Below, in pieces: positions 45,448-56,222 of a stretch of 64,000 nt of DNA. The notes beneath the pieces were generated by a model. It saw nothing but the letters and a program-made list of their open reading frames with translations. It was not told the DNA's origin and searched no databases. A program made the translations under genes and the position numbers. The DNA is taken from assembly GCF_003144115.1 (NCBI RefSeq), contig NW_020311999.1, positions 514,239 through 578,238 on the forward strand, given 5' to 3'. Position 1 is the first letter of the stretch; each line of letters begins with the position of its first letter. Source of the DNA: Tilletiopsis washingtonensis (Eukaryota > Basidiomycota > Exobasidiomycetes > Entylomatales).

Positions 45448-46713
45448 ATGTCGATGCCCGGCGACGACCGCGTCGAGGAGGTGCTCGAGGACGGCCCCGC
45501 CCGTTACGCCGCCTACGCCAACCGGCTGCGCACGCTGCTCGTGGCGTCGAGCCGCTACGTGGCATACTCTTCCGGTGAGCATGCGCCTTTGGGTGTGGGG
45601 GCGCAGGGCGCGCAGGCGGGCATGCACGCCGCGCGGATGGAAGTCGCTGCTTGAGCGCCGAAGGCTGCACACTCACGCTGCTCGCCCAGACATTGGCGAG
45701 GCCTTCCGCCCTCTGACCTCTCCCGCCTTTGTGCGCGGTGCCTATGCCGTCTCCTGGCTCTACCTGACTGGCGACGTCGGCTACGCGGGCTACAAGGCGC
45801 ACCAGCAGTGGGCCGCCGGCGCTCCCGCCGGCGAGGCCGCGTCCGCAAAGGCCTTCAACGCGCTGCCGGAGAGCGAGAAGACGGAGCTGCGCCGGCGCGC
45901 CATCGCCTCGGGCGACAAACCGCCGGCAGAGGGCACGCTGGAGGAAAACTCGCAGCAGCATGGAGAGTTTGGACACGTGGGCCTCGTCATGGCCCGTCGT
46001 GCCGTGTTCCAGAGCATCGCCTCGTGAGTCCGCCTCGAAGCCTGCGAGCTGCGCAACTCTGCTCACCTCGCTTCCTGTCATCAGCATGGCACTGCCAGCA
46101 TTCACCATCCACAGCGTGAGCTGCTGCAGCTCTCTATCTGTGCAGGCGCGTGCTAACACCGTCGCCTCCAGATCGTGCGCTACTCGGCCCCGCTCTTTGC
46201 CAAGTCTGCCTCGCAGCGCGTGCGCGCCTCGGGCCCTACGGTGGCCGGTCTTGCCTTTGTTCCCGCTCTGGTGAGCGCACACGCTTCGCCTCTGCCGCGG
46301 CGCATCGTTGACCTCTTCGGTTCCAGCCGTACCTCTTCGATCACCCCGTCGAGAAGGTCGTCGACACCGTCTTCGACCGCATCGAGGAGACGTTCATGGG
46401 CAAGGGCAAGAACCCGATCCTCGCCGCCAAGGAGGCGCTGCACGACGGCAAGGAGAAGCTGCAGGAGGGCGCCGAGAAGGCCAAGCATGAGGGCGCACGC
46501 CTGCGCGACGAGGCGAGCGAGAAGTTCGACGCGGCCAAGGCGCGCGTGCAGCAGGGCGCTGATGAGGCCAAGGCACGCATGCAGCAGGGCGCCGATGAGG
46601 CGCAGAAGCAGGCGAGCAAGGGTGGCGAGGAGGCCAAGAGCCGCCTGGAGATGCTCCGGCAAAAGGCCAGCCAGCTGAAGGATGGCGCGGCGGACAAGCT
46701 CAAGACGGAGTGA
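45448..46713 (+). CDS. MTP18/MTFP1-like mitochondrial inner-membrane protein with extended amphipathic tail
   Basis: Five exons: 45448-45574, 45690-46023, 46085-46115 (31 nt), 46172-46270, 46327-46713; 325 residues. The core (about 10-220) follows the mitochondrial fission process protein pattern: ARYAAYANRLRTLLVASSRYVAYSSDIGEAFRP, YAVSWLYLTGDVGYAGYKA, then AVFQSIASMALPAFTIHSIVRYS and PTVAGLAFVPALPYLFDHPVE. Animal MTP18 resides in the inner membrane and influences fission and membrane integrity. Unlike the short animal protein, a tail of about 100 residues (221-325) consists of charged amphipathic repeats (for example KFDAAKARVQQGADEAKARM and EAQKQASKGGEEAKSRLEML), resembling LEA or apolipoprotein helices. 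Codon use is ordinary. Confidence 0.88.
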
Positions 46714-47243
46714 ACGCGCGTGCGGAGAGCGATAGAGGTAACCGGTGCTCCTTCTTGTTTACACGAATGCGGCGCCCTCACTTAATGCAATGGATGGAGC
46801 TGTAGCCGTTGCTGTCGCCAGGCAAAGGCCAGGGTTTGAGGCGAGAAGCTGAGGGCGTCCTGCCCACGTGTGGAGGTGTTGGTCTGGTCGCTCGTCGCGC
46901 GCCTCGCGGGACTCGGGGCAGGCCGCCAGCGCCGCGCGCGTTGCTGACGAGCGCCGCGAGGGGTGGCGCAAGGATGAAGGCGCAGCTCGGCGCCAAAGGG
47001 CCCCTCTTCCTCTCCCCCTCCCCACCGGCCGCCACCTGTTCCACTTTACCACGCGCGGCTCCGCGCCGTCGCCCCTAGCTCTCATTCAAGTCCGCTGGCC
47101 GCTCTAGAGTGACCCTTCCGTCCGTCCGCCGCCAGGTCTCGCTGCATCACTCCTTTGGCTGCTTCTTTTCACTCTTCTCCACGTCCGCCTCTGCCACACC
47201 CAAGTCTCGACCGCCTCCTCGACCTCGACTCCCCTGGCTCTCC
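46714..47243. promoter_or_regulatory. Spacer upstream of the NYN/LOTUS-like gene
   Basis: These 530 bases contain the MTP18-like 3' UTR and the promoter and leader of the next gene, including a CT-rich stretch at about 47140-47240. Nothing else is supported. Confidence 0.45.
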
Positions 47244-50150
47244 ATGTCGGACGCGCTGCCCGCTTTCGGGCCACAAGCGCGCTCCGCCGCCATCGCCGCC
47301 GGCGCCTGTGTGCTGCTCGGCGCCGGCGTCTACCTCTACCCGCGCAGCGCCAGCAGTGCCGCTCCTCGCGACGAGCCAAGGAAGCAAAAGTCACGCGCCA
47401 AGGCAGCTGCCAGACGCGAGAATGCACAGAGCGCCAGCGACGATGACTACGACTCTGGCTCGGCATCGTCGAGCCCGAAGCGCGCTGCGCTGCCGCTGTC
47501 AGCGGGGCCGCCGGCGTTGAACCCGGTCGCCATCTTCTGGGACGTCGACGTGAGCGCTGCCAAGCTTCGCTCAGATTACTTCACAGGCTCACGCGCCTTC
47601 ATCGCAGAACTGTGCTCCGCCGACCGGCTCCTCAGGCCGCGCCATCGTGCAGTCGATTCGCAAGGCGGTGCAGAGCGTCGGGCCTGCCTCCGTTCGCGGT
47701 CCCGGCGACGGCGGCGAGCCTTTGGCTGCCTCGGGCCCAATCGTCAGCTTCAAGGCGTACCTAGAGATGAGCGATGCGTCGGCGGCGCCCAGTCAGGCAC
47801 AGGTGAACCTGCGCAGCGAACTGCAGGGCTGTGGTGTCAGCTTGATAGACAGTGAGTCCGCTGCGACGTCTCCTGTGCATCGAGGCCGAGGCCTACGCTC
47901 GGTAGAGCTGTGTTGTGGCTCGCTGTGGAAGCCACGCAACGCAGGGGCGCATAGCCGGTATACTGACCTGTCAACCTGCAGCACCCAAGTCCGGGCGAAA
48001 GGACGTGGCCGATAAGATGGTGCGCCAGGCGCTGCGACACATGACGCGCGAGGCGCAGGCTGACACCAGCCTCTGCAGCTCATCACCGACATGCTCGCAT
48101 ATGCGATTGACCAGCCGAGCCCTGCGCGCATCGTGCTCATCTCCGGCGACCGGGACATGGCGTATCCGCTGGGCTGCCTGCGCAACCGAAGTGTGAGTGT
48201 GCCCGGTCGTTGCGCAACGAGCGTGATGCTGACGCTGGAGCAACTGCAGTACTCAGTGCTGCTCATCACGCCGCCCGTGGGAGCGCCACCAATTCTGGAG
48301 GCAAGTGCCAACGTCTGCCTGCGCTGGAGGCAAGACGTGCTGGGTATGGAGGTGAATGGCTACGGGCGGCCCTACTCTGGCCCTTCAGCTGGCGTGAGTA
48401 GCCCAGCAAAGCGTCCGACCGCAGCACCCGTCGTCGCCGAGACGCCCAAGGCGCAGAAGTCTAGCACCAACCTGCATCTCGCTGCGGGCGCCTCGGCATC
48501 AAAGTTCATCACTGGGCCCGGCGGCCAGCCCGTCGCGCCAGTCTTTGCTCCGCTCGTGCAAGTGCTGGAAGACTTCCGCAAGGACGGCAAGCCGCGCCCG
48601 CTGCGCACTTCCGTCTCGATCAAGCTCCTGTCGGCAGACAGCCAGATCTATCAGAAGGCAGGCGCCGCCAAGTGGAGCGACTACGCCGCTGTCGCCGAGG
48701 TGAGCCGCTCTGCCTCACGTCTCGTGCTCCCAGCTGATGGCCTCGTCCGCAGGCCGCCGGCTACATCACGCTCGGCAGCGCCGGTCACCCCGGCAGCGAG
48801 TGGGTGGCGCTGCGCTCGATTGCTGCGCCAGGCTCGCCGCTGCACGGATCGCCCATCGCGCCTGCCACGCCCTCCACTCCTGCAGCATCCACACTGTCGA
48901 AGACGAGCGCCGCGCTCCGCTCTGGCGCGGCGTCCGCACCTCCCACGCAACCCAAGTTCATGGCTGTGGAGAGCGAACGGCCGAAGTCGGCCCTGCCGAA
49001 CCGCGCCGCGTCGCCGGTCAAGCAGCTTGCACGACCTGAGTCGCCCGTCAAGCGGCCGTCTCAGCAGGCCGTGCCTACCGCCCCTGCCGCAGCCGCAACC
49101 TCGTCGCCGCTGAAGAAGACTGCTTCGAGCACCGGAAGCGGCGCTCCCGCCGCACCCGCAACCGCAAAGCCGCTGCCAGGCTTTACGCTGGCCGACTTTG
49201 AGAAGCTCATGCCGTGCCAGCCGTCGGGCGGCCTCGCGCCAGTGCCCTTCTTCCCGCTCGCCAACTACCTGGGCAACGCGCGACGCGATGGCAGGATGGT
49301 GGTGCCCGCCGAGACGCTGCGCAAGTATCTCATGACGAGCACCAACGTCAAGCACACACGACTGAGCAACCTGGCACGCTCGCCCGATGCTTGGCTTGTG
49401 CTCCTGCAGCGCGCAGAGGAGGCCGAGGTGCTCGTCATTGACGCGTCTTCGCCGGAGATGGCCACGCCCCTGCGCCTGCATCCGCGCCTCGTCGTCGACA
49501 AGAAGCCGAAGCGCGGCGCTCGTAGCACCGACGGAAGCGCTGGTGCGGCGACCGAGTCGGATGACTCGGACGATTCGGAAGACGGGAACAGCGAGGAAGC
49601 TGCTTCGGTCAAGGAGACGCCGGCCGCTGCTGTCAAGAAGACTACCGCCGCCGTCGAGGAGAAGCCTGCGGCCATCAAGGAGACGGCCGCCGAGACGCCT
49701 GTCTTCAAGGACCCGCCGGCCGCCGTCAAGGACACACCGGCCGCACGACCGATTGCGCCGCTTCCGCGCTCCGGCACCTCGACCCCCACTCCCGAGGCGG
49801 CCGCGAGTGCCAGTGCCGCGCCTGCCACGCCCGACGTGCGAGCACGCGCCAACTACAAGCCGTTGGTGACGGTGCTGGTGCGTCTGCGCAAGGAGACGGG
49901 CCAGCGCGAGGTGCTGCGCTCCAAGGTCGGCCTCGAGGTGGTGCGTATCAACCCCGCCGCCTCGGCGGCCGAGTGGTACGCGGCGCACGGCGCGCCCGAG
50001 GGCTTCCGCCAGTACACGCAGCAGGCGCAAGAGGCGGGCTTTGTGCGCTTCAGCCCGCGCGGCACGCAGAGCGGCTACGAGTGGATCGCGCTGGCGCCGA
50101 AGTACGAAGATATGTTCTTCAGCAGCGAGGAGGGCCAGACCTCCGAGTAG
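47244..50150 (+). CDS. Membrane-anchored NYN-domain RNase-like protein with LOTUS/OST-HTH-like modules
   Basis: Six exons: 47244-47549, 47608-47851, 47982-48019, 48079-48192, 48250-48699, 48753-50150; 849 residues. Near the N-terminus SAAIAAGACVLLGAGVYLYP (about 14-33) is a single TM-like helix followed by a basic stretch, resembling a signal anchor. Residues 96-270 form an NYN (PIN-like) domain: AIFWDVDNCAPPTGSSGRA (Asp100 and Asp102, split by intron 1), KSGRKDVADKM, MLAYAID and IVLISGDRDMAYPLGCLR; the acidic residues needed for metal binding are kept. Then come three blocks resembling small winged-helix/OST-HTH domains: FAPLVQVLEDFRKDGKPRPLRTSVS...AAGYITLGSAG (about 325-405), LMPCQPSGGLAPVPFFPLANYLG (about 535-615), and NYKPLVTVLVRLRKETGQREVLRS...GYEWIALAP (about 755-845). 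Relatives are MARF1/limkain-b1-type RNA-decay factors. RNA cleavage or binding at a membrane surface is inferred. Confidence 0.8.
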
Positions 50151-50689
50151 CGGCGCCCTACCACGCGTAAGAGCGCTCTGCCGGGCAACGTCGGGCGCTG
50201 TCCTATGCCCTCACTGGTGTAGGCAGACATCCGACTCGTCGCGGCCGGCATGCTCGTCGCGACGACGAGCGACGCAGCTCTCCGTGCACCCACGTCGCTC
50301 CCACCTACAGCTCGTCGCGCCTAGCATATTCACTTGATAATGCTTCATCCATCGTCGTGCCCTGCCGCTTGTTCCTTGCCTGTGCGATGCGCGGTAGTGA
50401 TGGACGGGAGTGAGGCCGAGAGGCGTGCGTGCCCGAGGATGCACGTCGAGGTGGAGGCACGGTAGCCGTCGTTGGGGCCAGCGTGATAGCCGGCGGGCGA
50501 GCGGGCGAACGCGACGCGAGAGGCGCGCAGGCCGCGGATCGCCGCGCCCCTCGCCCGCCTTCGGGCTCCGCGAGCGCACGGGCGGCGTCTGGATGGCGGC
50601 CGCGCCCGATGCCTGCCACCCGGCGTTGTCTTCCTACCACCACCGCCATACTCAGCTCCCAGGGCGCACCCGGTCTGCTCGCGCACGCC
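50151..50689. promoter_or_regulatory. Spacer upstream of the TLC-domain gene
   Basis: These 539 bases hold a 3' UTR and the promoter and leader of the TLC gene. The TLC frame is open upstream of ATG 50690 but has no earlier ATG with hydrophobic or conserved sequence. No other feature is seen. Confidence 0.45.
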
Positions 50690-52060
50690 ATGGTCGCCTT
50701 CTCCATCCCCGATGCCGGCGCGCTGGTGCAGCCGCTGGCGGACCGCTTCGGCCTCTCCGTGCTGCCGCTGCACGCCGGCACCATCGTCAAGTCGCTGGCC
50801 TTCTGGGTGTCGCTGCAGCTGCTCTCCTCGCACCTCTCGCCGCGCCTCTTCCCCACCATCTACCCGCAGCTCAAGCGCTCCACGCGCATCTCGTGGGACG
50901 TGCACTTTGTCGCGCTCGTGCATGCCGCCCTCATCACGCCGCTCTGTGCCAAGGTGTGGTACGACGTGTACAGCGACCCCACACACCCCATGGCACAGCG
51001 CCGCATCTACGGCTACACCTACGAGGCGGGCACGGTGTACGCCATTGCCATTGGCTACTTCATCTGGGACTCGGTCGTCTCCATCCTCGTGCGTGGCCAG
51101 GCGTGGGCGTGGCCGCGGGATGCGCGCTGACCGGCTCCGCAGTACGACGGGCCGGCCTTCGTCGCGCACGGCCTCGTGGCGCTCTCGGCGTTCGTGCTTG
51201 CATACGTGAGTGCTTGCCGGTGCAGCGCGACGCAAAGACGGCCGCGCGCATAGAACCGTTGGCCTGAGGCTGCCCGAGGCCCCGCGTCCCTCATGCCCAT
51301 AGCTCACACGTCGCGTGCACAGCGGCCCATCTTCATCTACGACGGCCTGGGCTTCCTGCTGTGGGAGCTGAGCACGCGTGAGAAGCTGCCTGCTGCGCTG
51401 CAGCGAACCTCAGCTGATGTTGCGGCGCCCGCCAGCGTTCCTTAACATCCACTGGTTCCTCGACAAGTGCGGCAAGACGGGCTCGCGTGCGCAGCTCATC
51501 AATGCCGTCTTCCTGCTCTCGACGTACGTCCTTGCGCGCCTGACGTTTGGCGTCTACAATGTGAGTGCATGTGCTGTCCCTCCCACAGCCTCCTGGGCAC
51601 CTCTGCTGACGCAGCCCGCAGTCCTACTCGTGGTTCATGGAGGTCAACTTCCCCGCCGTGCCGCACGTGCCCGCGATTCCGATGTCGTACCGCGTCTACT
51701 ACACCGTCGGCAACATCACGCTCAACACGCTCAACTTTGTCTGGTTCCGCGCGTGCGTGCAGCTGCCTGTTCTGACGCCCGCAGCCCTGGCTGACGCTGT
51801 CTGTCCGCAGCATGATCCGCGCCGTGCAGAAGCGCTTCACTACCAAGCCCGACGACAGCTCCAAGAAGATTGACCCCAAGGCAGTCGCGCAAGGCAAGCA
51901 GGGCGTGAAGCTGGGCGTGCAGGGCAGCTCGGACGAGCCGTTTGAGAAGGAGGCGGGCGTCGGCCGGCCTGGGCGCGAGGCCTTCGAGCGCGCAGACGTG
52001 GGCTCGTACGGCGGAGACCGCGAGGCCAGGTGGCGCAAGGCGGCCAAGTCCAAGTCCTGA
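50690..52060 (+). CDS. TLC-domain membrane protein (TMEM56/TLCD4-like)
   Basis: Six exons: 50690-51088, 51143-51205, 51323-51377, 51436-51560, 51622-51752, 51811-52060; 340 residues. Hydrophobic helices and TLC motifs appear in order: AFWVSLQLLSSHL; ISWDVHFVALVHAALITPL (the W-x-H motif); YGYTYEAGTVYAIAIGYFIWD; FVAHGLVALSAFVLAY; FIYDGLGFLLWELSTPFLNIHWFLDK (E-ST-PF-N-x-W, the TLC signature); LINAVFLLSTYVLARLTFG; and YYTVGNITLNTLNFVWF. The family lies in the ER or plasma membrane and is linked to ceramide or lipid homeostasis. This subtype lacks the ceramide-synthase double His motif, so no catalytic claim is made. The C-terminal about 80 residues are charged and soluble. Confidence 0.9.
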
Positions 52061-52288
52061 TGGGCTCGCGCATGGGAGCGCCATTTGCTGGGCACCCGGA
52101 CAGGAAGGGAGAAAGGGCATGGCTCAAGGCGCAGCAGGCAGAGAGGGCTGCACGTCAGCGTCCGCTTGGGCCACGGGCCGCAGGAGCATCTCTCCAGGTG
52201 GAGATTGGAAGGGAAGGAAGCAATCAGATTATAATTTGGCTGCCAGCGAGGCAGCCTCGAGCCTCAGTGCTGCGCCCCTCGCTCACGC

Positions 52289-53209
52289 CTAACCGGCGCC
52301 GTGCACGAGAGAGAAGTCGTGCTTTGCGCCCTCGCGCACGGTCTTGTCGTACGCGGGCCGCTGCTCCATCTCGCGCAGCCACGCCACGATGGTGGGGTAC
52401 TTGCTCTCTGCCTCGTGGCTCTTGAGCGCAATCTCCTTGCCGAAGATGTACTCGGCTGTGAAGGTGAAGGAGATGTCGCTTGTGGCGCCGTGCGTGTCAG
52501 CGCGGAAGCGAGCCTGCACAAGCCGGAGCTGCCTACGCACGCAATGCTCAGCTTGTCGCCGACGATGAACTTGGGGCCCGACGCTCGCTTCGCCAGCTGG
52601 TCCTCGAGGAACTGCAGGTCGTTGAGCACGTTCTTTGCCGCGCTCGCCTCGAGCTCATCGGCATGGTCGGGCGTGAACCAGCGGGCGTAGATGATGGCCA
52701 AGGCGTGCTGATGCGGACGCGCGTGTCAGCTTGTGTGAGGGCCACAGCAGCCGAAGGGCAACTCGCCAGCATCGTCGACTCGCTGAAATGCAGCCAGGCC
52801 AGCACCTCTGTGCGAGCAGCCCAGTCCGAGGTACCGGGCAAGAAGCCCTGCTCGGCACCGTAGCGTTCCGCCAAGTACCTATGCATCAGGGCATCAGCGT
52901 GCCACCTCACGACTAACCGAGGCACGAAGGCACGCACTGCAGGCAGTTGCCGCTCTCCCACACCGTCAGCTCGCCGTCCTGCAGCACGGGACTCTTGCCG
53001 AGCGAGAAGTTCGAGTCGCTCTTCATGCTTGCGGGCGCCCGCTTGCCGCCTTCGCGCGGATAGGTGTGCAGCTCGAACTCTTGCCCCAGCTCGGCGAGCA
53101 GCCAGTGCACGCGGAACGCTGTGCAGAGAAGGTCAGCCAGCCCTCGTCCGATCATGTCGGCTCCGCGCTGCTCACCGCGCGAATTGTCGAGCGACCAGAG
53201 GGTGATCAT
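52289..53209 (-). CDS. Glutathione S-transferase, GTT1-like
   Basis: Five exons (minus): 53176-53209, 52938-53118, 52767-52878, 52541-52707, 52289-52478; 227 residues, the usual GST length. The N-terminal thioredoxin fold reads ITLWSLDNSRAFRVHWLLAELG, then GKSPVLQDGELTVWESGNCLQYLAERYG (cis-Pro and the ES glutathione-binding pair). The helical C-domain includes WLHFSESTMLHALAIIYARWF, KFIVGDKLSIADISFTF (N-capping motif) and YPTIVAWLREMEQRPAY. The SRAFR...W pattern is closest to fungal Gtt1-type enzymes, which are often membrane-associated and detoxify electrophiles. Intron 3 (52708-52766) has a GC donor (CTG/GCGAGT); only that join keeps STML-HALAII in frame. It is convergent with the TLC gene and divergent from EXO84. 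Confidence 0.93.
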
Positions 53210-53770
53210 GGCGGTGTCTTGATTGTGAGGCTGATAGGGTGTGCAGAGAAGGAGCCGCGGCCTCGCATTCGCCGCACGTCGTCAGCGATGTGTGGCTGCA
53301 CAGTCGCCGTGAGTCGGGGTCGAGTGGAGGCGGGGAAGCATCCGCTGCCGCCGGTGGCCGAGGCGCCTATCATGCACGCCGCGTGGATCTCAGCAGCGAG
53401 ACTCCGGCACTGCGCCGCCTCCGACGTCGAGCTTGCATCGGGCGCACACAGCGCCGACGACCATGTCGACGCTGCGAGCCAAGGGTGTGGTGGAGATGGA
53501 CGGTCAGGGCGCTTGAAGGTACTGAGCTGCCAGCAGCAACAGGCGCGCGACGCGGACACAGGCGGCGTGCCTGCGCGTCGCCGCGCGCGCGGACCACCCC
53601 TCGCCGCGTGCGCGTGCGGCCTGCCGCGCACGAGAGGCGGCGCCAAAGTGCTTCTCCAGCGAGGGGTTCAGCCTCGGCACAGCACCACCACCGCCACTTC
53701 CTCCTCCTCTTCCTCGTCACTCGCCCTCGCAGCGGTCTCTTTTGTGCAGCTCGCCGCACGCGCCGCCGCC
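53210..53770. promoter_or_regulatory. Divergent intergenic region, GST / EXO84
   Basis: These 561 bases separate two outward-facing starts. The EXO84 side ends in a CT-rich stretch (about 53690-53750). No extra gene is supported. Confidence 0.45.
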
Positions 53771-56222
53771 ATGTCGCGCTCGCTGCGCACGCGTCCGCTG
53801 ACGCTCTACGCCTCGCGCGAGTCGGCCGGGCCCTCGCAGTCCGTCGACGACGCTCGCGGCGGGCAGCAGAGTGCCAGCGGCGATGCCCCGGGCCCTTCCT
53901 CGGGGCGACGTGGCGGACAGGACTGGGGTCAGAGCAGCGCGGGCAGAGGCTCAGCGCCCAACAGTGCCTCGCGCAAGGCCGTGCCCGGCAGCGGCGGCGG
54001 CAGTCGTGATCAAGGCCTCACGCCGACGTCCGGACGGCGAGGCGGCTTCTCGCGCGCCTCTGAAGTCGGCTCGAACCTCAAGAAGCGGCTCTCGATGCGC
54101 TATGCCGAGCCCACCGAGCTTGGACCCGGCGGCTACTCCACGGCGCCGGCCCTGCCTCCCATGCCCCACTCGGCGCTGTCGCAGACTGATGGTTACGGAC
54201 AGCCGCTGCCGATCATGGGCGATGGCTTTGAGGATGGGCCGGGCGACTATCAGACGTATGAGGACGAGGCGCGTCAGCCGTCTAGCGGCAGAAAAGAGCG
54301 CAGCAGCGACGAGCGTGAGTCGCGCATCGTAGCCATGCCATCTGCATCCCTCTCAAGCCGCTGCACAGGTGCCCGCGCCAAGTCTGGCCAGAAGTCAGCA
54401 GAGGCTGCGTCATTCCACGACTATCACGACTTCATCCGCGTCAGCAAGGAGATCAGCAGCTTGGAAAACGAGATGCTCGAGCTCAAGGAGCTGGTCAAGG
54501 AGTGGAAGAGCTTGCCGCACGCGCTGCAGCTCGAAGAGACCGAGGGCGGTGAGTTGCATCCGCAGCGCAACCAGCACGGGCCTGAGCTGACCATGCCGCT
54601 TGCAGGCCTCATCGATGGGACACTGAGCCGCTACGGTCGAGGCAACCGCAACTCGGCGCTCGACCTGCAGCAGATCTACCGCGCGCAGATCATGTCGCTC
54701 TGGGAGGGCATCGAGGGCTCGCAGAAGTTCCTGCCTTACATTCCCGGGCGGCATCTCATCGCCGAGGCGAGCTCCTTCACCGAGCTCAACGCGGCGACGT
54801 ACAAGCCAAAGCAGGGCGTCGCGCTCTTTCTCCTCGACGACCTGCTGCTCGTTGCTGTGCGCAAGAAGCGACAGATGAGTGCGCGCGTCAGACTGGTGGC
54901 CGAGCGCTGCTTCAGTTTGGGAGAAATCGTCGTCATTGACCTGAAGGACGGCGGCGATCTGACCAATGCCGTCAAGATCAAGCGCGCCAAGGAGACATTC
55001 GTCTATCGCACCGAGCGCGCCGAGGACAAGCGGGCGCTGCTCAATGCCTTTCGCAAAGTGGCCGAGGAGCTGGCGAGCAAGCGGCGCAAGGAGAGCGTGG
55101 CTGAGGCCGAGGCGCGCAAGCGCGAGAGCACACTCGTCGGTGGTCCTACGCCGGCAATGCTGCGCTCCCCAGACGTCGCGGGCGACCGAGGCATGAGCGC
55201 CTTTCCCGGCGAGGACGGCAGCGTGCTGGCTGCTGCGGCTGCCACTGCCGCGAGCGAGAAGAAGGATCCAGGCCGATGGATCAACGACTTTGCAGATGAG
55301 CTGGCGGTCGCGATCGCGCTGCGCGAGTGGAGCGACGCGGTGGCCATGGTTGAGAAGGGTGAGCTTGACGAGTGAGGCCTTGCCGCACCGAGATTGCTGA
55401 CGTCAGATCCGCAGGCAAAGGCGCCCTCTCAACCTATGCGCCGACAGACCAAGCGCACCGCGATCTCGCCGCCAAGCTCAACGTCTTGACCGCCTCGCTA
55501 GTCAGTGCCATCTCGCACGATCTCTCCTCGCCCTTCCTCAAGAAGTCTGCCGTCGTGCGCAACGCCGCACTGCTGCTGCGTCTCGACAAGGGCGAAAAGG
55601 CGCGCGAACTCTTCCTGGCGGCGCGCAGCGAGCTGCTCCGGCGTCGCAGCCGACAGATCAAGTTCGAGGGCGACGTCAGTCTGCACATCTCCGAACTGGC
55701 ACTCGTGCACTTTACGCTGGTGAAGAACACGAGCGAGTGGTACATGAGTGCCTTCAAGGACAATCGCATGGCCAGCGGTAGGTGGCCGCATGTCGACAGG
55801 GCGCTGAAGGACCCCGGCTGACGCTACATGCGCCCACAGGCTTTGTGCGCTGGGCTGCTGCACAGATTGAGGCGTATGCAGAGATCTTCCGACGGCAGGT
55901 GTATGGCGTGGCGGACCAGGAGCCCAAGATCATCGCCGAGTGCATCGAGATCACCAAGAGCAGCGCCAACCAGCTGCGCGACGTTGGCCTGTCGTTTGGC
56001 TTCTTGCTCGACGAGCTGCTGCGGCCCGACGGACTCTCTCGGCCCAGTGAGTTGCTGCTCGGTGCATGACCTGGTGCCTGTGGACTGATGCTTCTGCTTG
56101 CGCCAGTCCCAGCCCTCACCCTGACGCTGCCCGATGAGCCGACGGAGGCGGCAGCCGGGCGCGACACGGCACAGGAGATGCGGCGCAAGAGCACGCACAT
56201 GTCCTTCAACGACGGCAGCTAA
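53771..56222 (+). CDS. EXO84: Exocyst complex subunit Exo84
   Basis: Six exons: 53771-54314, 54369-54548, 54606-55358, 55415-55777, 55840-56046, 56107-56222; 720 residues. Residues 1-190 are disordered with Gly/Ser/Arg. Then the Exo84/VPS51-type coiled coil starts FHDYHDFIRVSKEISSLENEMLELKELVKEW (about 200-230), followed by LQQIYRAQIMSLWEGIEGSQKFLPYIPGRHLIAE, an Exo84 hallmark. A PH domain lies at about 286-400 (VALFLLDDLLLVAVRKKR...FSLGEIVVIDLKDGGDL...TFVYRTERAEDKRALLNAF). The C-terminal half is the helical CATCHR rod (LNVLTASLVSAISHDLSS, RRRSRQIKFEGDVSLHISELALVHFTLVKN). Exo84 tethers secretory vesicles at sites of polarised growth. Confidence 0.95.
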
